Below, piece by piece: positions 1 to 6,712 of a stretch of 64,000 bases of DNA. Every line of letters starts with the position of its first letter. Positions within the stretch are counted from its first letter, which is position 1. Position numbers and translations under genes: made by a program. Source of the DNA: Oscillospiraceae bacterium (GTDB lineage: Bacteria > Bacillota > Clostridia > Oscillospirales > Oscillospiraceae); contig JAFPWN010000026.1 of the NCBI GenBank assembly GCA_017412765.1, forward strand, positions 1-64,000, read 5' to 3'. The notes under the pieces were generated by a model. The model was not told where the DNA came from. It searched no databases and saw nothing but the letters and a program-made list of their open reading frames with translations.

Positions 1-48
1 CTCCCGTGGTCAGAAATGCTTCCGGACTACTGTAAAAAAGCTAAATAA
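1..48 (+). CDS. 3' end of an unidentified gene (partial)
   Basis: Frame 1 is open from the window edge and ends at TAA 46-48, giving a C-terminus LPWSEMLPDYCKKAK. It is followed eight bases later by a strong rho-independent terminator, which is the main reason to believe it is the tail of a real gene. Fifteen residues are too few to assign a family. It could be the end of a mobile-element protein, because the next genes look atypical for this chromosome, but that is a guess. Confidence 0.35.
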   Translation, partial: LPWSEMLPDYCKKAK

Positions 49-56
49 TCCACACG

Positions 57-92
57 GCGGCGGTTCAGTCTAGTGACCACCGCCGCTTTTTT
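57..92 (+). terminator. Rho-independent terminator
   Basis: Arms GCGGCGGT (57-64) and ACCGCCGC (79-86) form a perfect 8-bp stem followed directly by six T. It lies just after the partial gene at the left edge. Confidence 0.8.
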
Positions 93-145
93 GCCTTTGG
101 TACGGGTTATTTAGCGATTACGAACTGATCTGCGCATAACAGATT

Positions 146-179
146 CAAGCCATCCTCCCGGATTCGGGATGATGGCTTG
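146..179. terminator. Hairpin between the left-edge gene and the MATE gene
   Basis: Fifteen-base arms (146-160 and 165-179) pair with one mismatch around the loop GATT. It sits 36 bases past the MATE stop codon on the minus strand. There is no clear T-run on either side (only GTTTTG on the plus side), so it could be a weak terminator or a transcript-stabilising hairpin. Confidence 0.45.
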
Positions 180-215
180 AGTTTTGTCAGCCTTTATTTC
201 TCAAGAGTCGCCCTC

Positions 216-2463
216 TCAGGACAGGTGAATCGTGCTGCTGTTACAGGACAAAAGCGCGTTATAGCTCAGGCGTTCATCCTGAATGTCAGGGCGGAACAGC
301 TCGCCGTTGTCCTTGATAATGATCTCAGGTTCACCGACGAACCGGAGGACGCATTCGCCTAGCACCTTGTTTTTTCCGTTCTTTTCCTCAGTTTGGCGGA
401 ACAGGGATCGAAGAAGAGTCCCGACTTCTCCGAGCTTCCCGTTTTCTACGCCGTGCTCATTCAGGTTCTCCCGGATCCAGTTCCAGAGCCGTTCATATTC
501 CTCCGGCTGATATTCAAAGGAATTCATACTTACCTTGCCATAGTCCGGGTCATCCAGCATATAAGGGATGCTTTCCCTGCCCTTCAAAATCAGGACAAAG
601 CTATAGAAAATCGCCAAAGCCGTGATCTGGGATAATACCATGCCCTTCCCCATGGACACGATCCCGCCCTCCAGACAGAAGTTGACGCAGAACAGTATAG
701 GAAACAGAGCGGTTCGGAAAACGACCATCATACATGACCACAGCGGCTTTCCGGTATAACCGTAGTAATCGCTCAAAAACCCTCCAATGGACGCCGCGAC
801 CACGCCCAGTGAGCAGAATCGGATGCACTTGACAAGATCGACCCGAAGCGGCGTGTCCTCGATTCCATAGAGCAGAAGCACGGTATCCGGCAGGATAAGC
901 AGCAGCAAAGTGACCGCCATACCGCTGAAAGCACACGCAACCAGCGCCTGCCGAAAGAGGGTCCTGATACCTTCGCCGTTTCTTTCCCCGGTGTAGCTTG
1001 CCAGCAGATACCCCGCCGCTTCGGATGGGCCGTTGACCATCTCATAGATCTCCAGCATGGCGCAGAGCACCGTGTTGGCGATGAGGTAATCATTCCCCCA
1101 GAAAAGCAGTATGGCTTTGGTAAAGCCGGCGGATACCACGGACATGCAAATTCCGGCGGTATTGTTCTTCAGAGAATACTGGGCGAAGTACAGAAGATCC
1201 CTGAAGGAGAACCAGTATCGCAGCCTGTAGGTATTGCTCTTTTTCAGGAAATGGACGGAAACCACTATCACGTAGCTCACGTAGCTCAAGGCCGTTCCCA
1301 GAGCAAGTCCGCTCATTCCCATGGTCCGCGCAAGGATCACGGAGGCGCCGACATTCACCCCAAAGGAGACCAGGTACGCCACGTAGGAAAGCGTATCATC
1401 TCCATCGGCGGAGATCATCTCATCCAAAAAAGTAGCCAGCGCCATCACCGGCGGGACAAAAATAAAAATCCGGTAATACTCCCGGGCAAAGGCCTCGATG
1501 GCCGGGGAGGAAGTAAAGTAGCTGAAATAAAAATCCTCAATCAAGCAGAAAATGACCGATTGTGCCAGCGCCAGCAGAATCGTCGCAAAAAGGCCCAGTG
1601 AGAACAGTCTCCTTGCACGCTCATAATCACCGCTTCCCTCCGCGTTGGCGCAAAGATTGGAGCAGCCATAAGTAAAAATTGTGGAGAAGAACGCGCTTAA
1701 GGATACCAGTGGGAACACCAACGAGGTGGCAGCCAATGCGTCTGGTCCCAAAACATGACCCGACACCGCTCCATCGACCATAGTCAGCGCAATGGCAAGC
1801 ACCACGCCGCCCGTATATTCAAAGGCTCGGTGCCCGTACTCCTTCTTCAGAAACGTGGGCTTGAAAACTGAGCGCAGAGCGGCGGAAACGCTTCCTTTTT
1901 CCCGGAGTTTCCTCCGGATAAAAATACACAGCGCCAGCAGGATCGTTCCGATCAGCGCAACGGAGACGCAGGCGGAAAAGGTATTATCTCCCAAGGCCGC
2001 CATATCTATCAGCACATCCGCCTTGGTCCAATCATTGACGATAAATCCGAAGGCAAACATGGCGACTGGGATAGACGACAGGTACAGAACCGCAACGTTC
2101 ACCAGGATCTGGACAAAGTTGAATATCACAATCTGCCGGATGCCGAACTGATCCTCGTCCCGGTTCATTTTTCGGAATATGGCGCCGATAAGCGCAACGG
2201 CCACCGACTCAAGGGTGTCAACAAAGATGTAGTCAAAGCTGTGATAGGTAAGATAATCAGACACAGTGCAGTTGAGAAGGGTCGCAAAAAATCCAACCAG
2301 CGGCCCGAAGATCACCGATCCAACCACCTCTATGGCTTCCCCCCATCCAGATGGAGTCATCATGAGACAGAAGGACGATGAGACGATCCATGGAAAAGGC
2401 AACGAGGCCGATAACCAGTACCTGAAGGACACGTTTCCAAAAAGTCGGTGAATACGGTTTCAT
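216..2463 (-). CDS. MATE-family transporter with extra N- and C-terminal domains, frameshifted
   Basis: This is a multi-pass membrane exporter of the MATE superfamily (cation/drug antiport). The gene starts at ATG 2463, which has GAGGAG six bases upstream and encodes MKPYSPTFWKRVLQVLVIGL. The frame then breaks at a run of six G (plus-strand C 2339-2344). Removing one G joins DSIWMG to EAIEVVGSVIFGPLVGF and gives a ~748-residue protein. Residues 1-180 resemble an ECF S-component-like membrane domain, about 200-620 are the MATE bundle, and the last ~110 residues, ending near EIIIKDNGELFRP, look like a degenerate HATPase/anti-sigma-like domain (inference). Without the correction the open frame begins at 2432 and lacks the first membrane segment. 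It lies 10 bases after the EamA gene, so the two probably form one operon. By eye, codon use differs from the rest of the window. Confidence 0.75.
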
Positions 2464-2473
2464 ACTTTTCTCC

Positions 2474-3418
2474 TCAAGAAATACTGACCAATACAGCGCC
2501 TAAGATCAGTATGAACAGGACAAGATATTGAGTCCGGGTCAGTTTTTCCTTCATCAGGATGCGGGCGCCCAGAATATCCAGAACGGGAAATGCGTTCCAC
2601 AATACCACACTCAGCAGTGCGTCTCCGGACAGGGCATAAATGTAGAGCAGATCACCCGCAGCGCTGAACGCCTGGCTGATGATCCGGTCCTTTTCAGTTT
2701 TTCGGAAGGGATTGTAAATCTTTTTATTTTTGAACCAAAGATAGATCCATACAAAAGCTGAAATAATCACCTGTACCAGTGTGTTGGCGGCAACAAACTC
2801 CATGGAGTCCACGATGTTGTCTCCGATCAGCACACTGCTGACGAAGGAATCAGCTCCGTCGAATAACGCGGAAACGATAGCCAGGGCTATACCGATCTTG
2901 AGCGCCGTCTTGCTCGATACGGCGGGTTTTGAAACCGGCTGCCCCTGCTTCTCCTCCTTAGTGTCCTTGAGGGAGGGATAGATTATCGTCACGCCCAGGA
3001 TCAGGAAAAGGCCAATGGCCATGGTGGGAGTAAACAGTCTGGCAGCAAATCCCGCGCTCCCCGTCAGCACGTAATAGATCACCAGAAACAGGATATAGAA
3101 AATGCCATCCACGTTTGCGAAGGTATTTCTTACCGATACTCCCACATACTTGTAGGCCGCCAGCGCGAAAAACAGGCAGGCGTAGCTGCATATCGGATTC
3201 AGAAGCACCACCGGTTTGTTCGCAATGAGTTCAAGCGGCGTCAGAGAGGTCTCATCCAATACAAAGAGAAGTAAGGCGCACAGTACGGCGGCATTGAAGA
3301 TCCCATACCATATCAGGGTCTTAAGCGCTTCTTCCACGCGGGAGGAAACTGCCTTTTTTTCATACAGATCCTCTCCGCAAACCATCAGCATGGATAGCAG
3401 TGTAAAAACAATAGCCAT
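2474..3418 (-). CDS. EamA/DMT-family transporter
   Basis: This 314-residue protein has about ten hydrophobic segments in two similar halves, the pattern of EamA-type drug/metabolite transporters. The halves are separated by a charged linker (KDTKEEKQGQPVSK, around residue 165). The C-terminal half carries the usual GDLLYIYAL and ILGARILMKEKLT stretches. I chose ATG 3418 (MAIVFTLLSML) because AGGAG lies four bases upstream and the protein begins with a membrane segment there; the frame is open back to 3592, but that part is soluble and reads the leader. The substrate is unknown. It is the first gene of a two-gene operon with the MATE protein, behind a structured leader. Confidence 0.8.
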   Translation of the reverse strand: MAIVFTLLSMLMVCGEDLYEKKAVSSRVEEALKTLIWYGIFNAAVLCALLLFVLDETSLTPLELIANKPVVLLNPICSYACLFFALAAYKYVGVSVRNTFANVDGIFYILFLVIYYVLTGSAGFAARLFTPTMAIGLFLILGVTIIYPSLKDTKEEKQGQPVSKPAVSSKTALKIGIALAIVSALFDGADSFVSSVLIGDNIVDSMEFVAANTLVQVIISAFVWIYLWFKNKKIYNPFRKTEKDRIISQAFSAAGDLLYIYALSGDALLSVVLWNAFPVLDILGARILMKEKLTRTQYLVLFILILGAVLVSIS

Positions 3419-3439
3419 ATGCTCCTGTAAACCTCCTTG

Positions 3440-3527
3440 TCGGCTTCCGTTTTGCGAGAACGCTCCCTCAAATCCGGAAGTTCGGGCATTGTGATGCAAA
3501 AGCTCTGATGGACGAAGTTTTTGCCGA
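3440..3527 (-). promoter_or_regulatory. Structured 5' leader of the EamA-MATE operon
   Basis: Between the predicted promoter and the EamA start, the minus-strand RNA can form a closing stem TCGGC/GCCGA (3523-3527 with 3440-3444). This stacks on an arm CTTCCG/CGGAAG (3475-3480 with 3444-3449). The closing stem ends one base before the AAGGAGG at 3432-3438, so folding could gate translation. I do not recognise a known riboswitch class. Confidence 0.35.
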
Positions 3528-3551
3528 TCTTGTCTATGTATAGATACGAGG

Positions 3552-3580
3552 ATTTTAGCACAATCGCGGGCTGGTTTCAA
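3552..3580 (-). promoter_or_regulatory. Promoter for EamA-MATE operon
   Basis: TTGAAA (3580-3575) and TAAAAT (3557-3552) are separated by exactly 17 bases, a sigma-A-type promoter. It implies an untranslated leader of about 125 bases. Confidence 0.6.
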
Positions 3581-3645
3581 CGGATTTTTCAAGTTTTTTA
3601 ATCGAATACGTCTTGCAAGCTGTAAGTTCCTGTACAGCCTTACAG

Positions 3646-3699
3646 CATTTTCTTACAAAAAATACCCCGTACCCTTGTAAGGATACGAGGTATTATTTC
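3646..3699 (-). terminator. Terminator-bearing repeat, copy A
   Basis: On the minus strand two 16-base arms (3694-3679 and 3676-3661) pair with two G-U wobbles and a 2-base spacer, followed by a T-run. It lies about 45 bases past the desulfurase stop and should end that transcript. A nearly identical 55-base sequence, including the flanks, occurs at 54356-54410 on the other strand. Confidence 0.75.
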
Positions 3700-3740
3700 C
3701 TGTCAGCTTATCTTAATGACATTGCGTTTATTGCATATTT

Positions 3741-4835
3741 TTACACCTCGAGAAAGGCTTCGACCTCCTGTACGGTCGTAAACGCCGAGACGCTGAGGCG
3801 AACAGTGCCGGATGGAAAGGTACCGAGCGTTCGATGCGCCAGCGGCGCGCAGTGAAGCCCCGCCCTCAGAGCAAAGCCGGCGTCGTTGTACCGCCCTGCG
3901 GCGGCTTCGGGATCCTCTCCCTCAAAAACGAAACTCAGCACTCCGGTCTGCATATCCGGCTTTTCCGCAAGCCAGACCTTCGCGCCCTTTCCGCGCAGTC
4001 CCTCCGCTGCAAGCCGAATGAGCCGCGACTCCCCGGCGCGGATATTTTCGACCCCGCGCTTCAGAACGAAGTCAATGCCCTCCGACAGTCCGGCGATCCC
4101 GGGCATATTGTGCGTTCCCGCCTCAGCGAGGTCGGGCAGATAATCCGGCATCGTATCTCTTGCCGAGTCGGATCCGCTGCCTCCGAGCAGAAACGGCTTC
4201 GGAGTCCTGCCGCACAGAAGAAGTCCGGTGCCCTGCGGGCCGTACAGTCCCTTGTGTCCCGGCATGGCTATAAAGTCGGCTTCCAGCGCCTGCATATCTA
4301 TCCTCACGCTTCCCGCCGACTGGCTCGCGTCAACGATCAGCGGCACTCCGAACCTGCGGCACATATCCGCGATCTCGTAAATCGGCAGAATCGAGCCGGT
4401 CACGTTCGAGGCGTGGTTCAGGACGGCGCACTTCGGCCGCGTTTTCAGAAGCCTTTCGTACTCATCGAGGCAGCCGCCGTCAAAAGGCTCGCTCTTCGCT
4501 ATCACAAGCTCAGCGCCTTTTCCCGCAAGCGGGCGCAGGACGGCGTTATGCTCCCAGGAGCTGATGAGAACTCTGTCGCCGCGCCCGACAAGCGAGTTTA
4601 TCGCAATATTCAGCGCGTGAGTGGCATTCATCGTGAAAACAACGTTCTCCGGGTTTTCGACGTTAAAGAGTCTTGCCGCTCGCTCCCGGCAGGTGTAGGC
4701 GCATTCAGCGGCGCGCATGGCGAGATCGTGGCCGCCTCTGCCCGGCGAGCCGAGGGTGGTGATCGCTCTCGCCGCGGCGTTTACGACCTCCGGCGGCTTT
4801 CTGAGCGTGGTCGCGGCGGAGTCGAGATATATCAC
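3741..4835 (-). CDS. Cysteine desulfurase family protein (class V aminotransferase fold)
   Basis: This PLP-dependent enzyme should release sulfur (or selenium) from cysteine/selenocysteine as an enzyme-bound persulfide. The 364 residues start with the family signature YLDSAATT. PLP lysine K195 sits in PGHKG, and the candidate catalytic cysteine C329 in GLHCAPLAH near the C-terminus. The pattern fits the SufS/CsdB-like subfamily (TIGR01977 type) rather than IscS. Its start overlaps the DUF3343 stop by four bases (ATGA), so the two are translationally coupled. In other Clostridia this pair accompanies selenium-use genes (selD, yedF); neither is in the window, so a selenium role is inference. 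Confidence 0.88.
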   Translation of the reverse strand: MIYLDSAATTLRKPPEVVNAAARAITTLGSPGRGGHDLAMRAAECAYTCRERAARLFNVENPENVVFTMNATHALNIAINSLVGRGDRVLISSWEHNAVLRPLAGKGAELVIAKSEPFDGGCLDEYERLLKTRPKCAVLNHASNVTGSILPIYEIADMCRRFGVPLIVDASQSAGSVRIDMQALEADFIAMPGHKGLYGPQGTGLLLCGRTPKPFLLGGSGSDSARDTMPDYLPDLAEAGTHNMPGIAGLSEGIDFVLKRGVENIRAGESRLIRLAAEGLRGKGAKVWLAEKPDMQTGVLSFVFEGEDPEAAAGRYNDAGFALRAGLHCAPLAHRTLGTFPSGTVRLSVSAFTTVQEVEAFLEV

Positions 4836-5086
4836 AGCCGCACTTCCTCGCCCGCCCTGCCCCCTTCAAAGACGAAAACGCGCTTCGGGGCAAGGCCTTT
4901 GGAGTAGAGAACGCCGAGCGCGTCTGACAGTCTCGCGCGCATGAGCTTTACGGAGTAGCCGCAGCCCTCGCGCAGCCGCTCCTCCGGCGTTCTTATGACA
5001 GCCGCCCGAAAACCCGCGCCTGCAAGCGCCCTCTCAGTGCGCTGCGCGTAGGTCAGCGAGCGGCTTATGATAAGATAATCACTCAT
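4832..5086 (-). CDS. DUF3343 protein (putative Se/S carrier)
   Basis: This small protein (84 residues) matches the DUF3343 pattern: an N-terminal YLIISRSLTYAQRTERAL helix-strand, then RTPEERLREGCGYSVKL with the conserved CGYS-type cysteine, and a short C-terminal strand. Family members are proposed sulfur or selenium carriers working with a neighbouring desulfurase, and here the desulfurase follows with a four-base overlap. I placed the start at ATG 5086 because AGGGTG lies six bases upstream; a GTG at 5095 in the same frame overlaps that Shine-Dalgarno. The gene follows a repeat element inserted in the upstream terminator, so it may have its own weak promoter or depend on read-through. Confidence 0.8.
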   Translation of the reverse strand: MSDYLIISRSLTYAQRTERALAGAGFRAAVIRTPEERLREGCGYSVKLMRARLSDALGVLYSKGLAPKRVFVFEGGRAGEEVRL

Positions 5087-5103
5087 TTCTTTCACCCTAT
5101 AAA

Positions 5104-5133
5104 AATGGTGCGGTCATAACTGACCGCACCATT
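5104..5133 (-). terminator. Distal copy of the ispF terminator hairpin
   Basis: Arms of 13 bases (5104-5116 and 5121-5133) pair perfectly around TAAC. On the minus strand the stem is followed by TTTTTAT, so this copy keeps the U-run of the original terminator. Confidence 0.65.
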
Positions 5134-5326
5134 AAATGCGTCGACAAAGTCTCCGCATCGAACATATTTTGCGCTCTCTGAGCGCAAAATATGACGCCTG
5201 CGGGCGGGTTATGCGACGTGAAGGGGCCTCTCGGCCGGCCCCTTCACAGATCCCCGCCTCCTTTATTCAACGCTTTTCCTTTTTGTCTACAGTCTTAACG
5301 GTGCGGTCATAACTGACCGCACCATT
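5104..5326. mobile_element. Small non-autonomous element with duplicated hairpin, copy 1
   Basis: A 161-base core (5135-5295) is bracketed by direct repeats of a perfect hairpin: 5104-5133 and 5297-5326 share 27 identical bases (5107-5133 and 5300-5326). The core ends are imperfectly inverted (GTCGACAAAG near the left end, CTTTTTGTCTAC near the right). It contains a perfect 14-bp hairpin (5163-5193) and an 11-bp hairpin (5218-5247). The same core, over 95% identical by eye, lies at 54556-54717 between two copies of a different hairpin. No coding frame fits the core. It looks like a MITE-type insertion that duplicated its target hairpin. Confidence 0.75.
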
Positions 5327-5342
5327 CTATGCTATTTGCTTC

Positions 5343-5813
5343 TTATTCGTTCAATAAAACTACCGCGTGGGCGGCGATGCCCTCGAGGGCGCCGGTGAAG
5401 CCGAGCCCCTCCTCCGTGGTCGCCTTGACGTTTACGCGCGATTCGTCGATCCTGAGCTTCTCCGCGAGATTTTTCACCATCTGCGGGATGTACTCGTGCA
5501 TCTTCGGGCGCTCCGCGATGATCGTAATATCCGCGTTCGACACCGTAAACCCGCTCGCCGTAATGCGCTCCATGACCTTGTCAAGAAGTATGAGCGAGTT
5601 TATTCCGGCGTATGCCGGATCTGAATCCGGGAACATTCCTCCGATATCGCCCATAGCGGCGGCGCCCATCAGCGCGTCCATCAGCGCGTGAGTCGCAACG
5701 TCGGCATCGGAATGCCCGAGAAGTCCGTATTTATACGGGATCTCCACACCGCATATTACAAGCTTTCTCGACTCCATAAACCTGTGAACGTCATAACCGT
5801 GACCTATTCTCAT
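5343..5813 (-). CDS. ispF: 2-C-methyl-D-erythritol 2,4-cyclodiphosphate synthase
   Basis: IspF cyclises CDP-ME 2-phosphate to MEcPP with loss of CMP, in the MEP isoprenoid pathway; it acts as a cytosolic trimer with a divalent metal. The 156 residues match the family length. The N-terminal RIGHGYDVHRF carries the metal-binding Asp and His, GHSDADVATHALMDAL carries further active-site residues, and TTEEGLGFTG near the C-terminus is the signature loop. It overlaps the ispD stop by four bases, so the two are coupled. A hairpin that is probably its terminator follows after about 16 bases and has been split by a repeat element. Confidence 0.97.
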   Translation of the reverse strand: MRIGHGYDVHRFMESRKLVICGVEIPYKYGLLGHSDADVATHALMDALMGAAAMGDIGGMFPDSDPAYAGINSLILLDKVMERITASGFTVSNADITIIAERPKMHEYIPQMVKNLAEKLRIDESRVNVKATTEEGLGFTGALEGIAAHAVVLLNE

Positions 5814-6556
5814 CGCTCAGACCTCCTTTTTAATATCATCTCGGCAAAAATTACGTCCGCCGGGGTCGTCACCTTTATATTTTCCTCGCTTCCCTTTGTC
5901 AGAAAAACGTTTGCGCCCATATTCTCGACTGCCGAGCAGTCGTCGGTGAGGCTGAGACCGTCCGCCTTCGCCTTCAGAAGCGCGGTTTTTATAAGATCCG
6001 GTCTGAATATCTGCGGCGTCTGCATTGCGGCGAGGGTATCGCGGTCTACTGCGCCGGCAGTGAAGCCGTTTTCGATCTTTTTCACCGTATCCTTAACGGG
6101 GATATACGGCGCCGCGGCGGAGTAGAAGCCCGCCTTCAGCACCGTTTCCTTTATGATATCGCCGGTGACGAGCGGTCTTGCGCCGTCGTGGATAGCAACG
6201 AGCCGCGCCTTGCGGCTGATTTCCGCGATTCCGGCGAGAACAGAGTCCATCCTCTCCGCGCCGCCCTTGACGATCTTCGTCGCCTTCGATATGTTATACT
6301 GCGCGCATAGGTCCGCGATCTTTACGATGCTCTCCTCGCGCGTTACGATCACGATCTCGTCGATCACGTCGCTGGACTGAAAAACGAGCAGAGTTCTCGC
6401 AATGACCGGAATACCGTCAAGCTCGATGAAGAGCTTATCCTCGCCCATGCGCGTCGAGGAGCCTCCGGCGGCGATTATCGCGGTGCAGTACGGCGACACC
6501 GCGCGCTTTTCCCTTTCCTGTCTCGGCGCCGGGTCGCTTTTTTTGAAAATCGCCAT
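5810..6556 (-). CDS. ispD: 2-C-methyl-D-erythritol 4-phosphate cytidylyltransferase
   Basis: IspD transfers CMP from CTP to MEP, the MEP-pathway step before IspE. The 248 residues include the nucleotide-binding loop AIIAAGGSSTRMGEDK (about 27-42), the HDGARPLV motif, and KDTVKKI and TPQIFR in the C-terminal half. ATG 6556 is preferred over an in-frame GTG at 6565 because AGGAAG lies eight bases before it. About 23 residues precede the usual start of the fold (MAIFKKSDPAPRQEREKRAV), a charged extension. It overlaps ispF by four bases; ispE is not in the window. Confidence 0.95.
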   Translation of the reverse strand: MAIFKKSDPAPRQEREKRAVSPYCTAIIAAGGSSTRMGEDKLFIELDGIPVIARTLLVFQSSDVIDEIVIVTREESIVKIADLCAQYNISKATKIVKGGAERMDSVLAGIAEISRKARLVAIHDGARPLVTGDIIKETVLKAGFYSAAAPYIPVKDTVKKIENGFTAGAVDRDTLAAMQTPQIFRPDLIKTALLKAKADGLSLTDDCSAVENMGANVFLTKGSEENIKVTTPADVIFAEMILKRRSER

Positions 6557-6664
6557 TCCGCTCACTTCCTTTGCTCCATACCAAGCTCTGGTAGAACTCA
6601 GCCGGTTATCGGCTTCCTCTTATTATAGTTTAGCATCAGTTTATCATACTTCCCCGGTTTATGC

Positions 6665-6700
6665 AACAAAAAACCGTCGAAGTAAAGCTCCGACGGTTTT
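6665..6700 (-). terminator. Terminator of the ispH-S1 transcript
   Basis: Arms AAAACCGTCG (6670-6679) and CGACGGTTTT (6691-6700) form a stem; on the minus strand it runs into a six-T stretch. It begins 13 bases after the S1 stop codon. Confidence 0.8.
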
Positions 6701-6712
6701 GGTTTTATTCAA

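Noticed and set aside
2257..2463. Separate 68-residue gene overlapping the MATE start
   Set aside because: Its first ~40 residues are the true MATE N-terminus before the G6 frameshift; the rest is out of frame.
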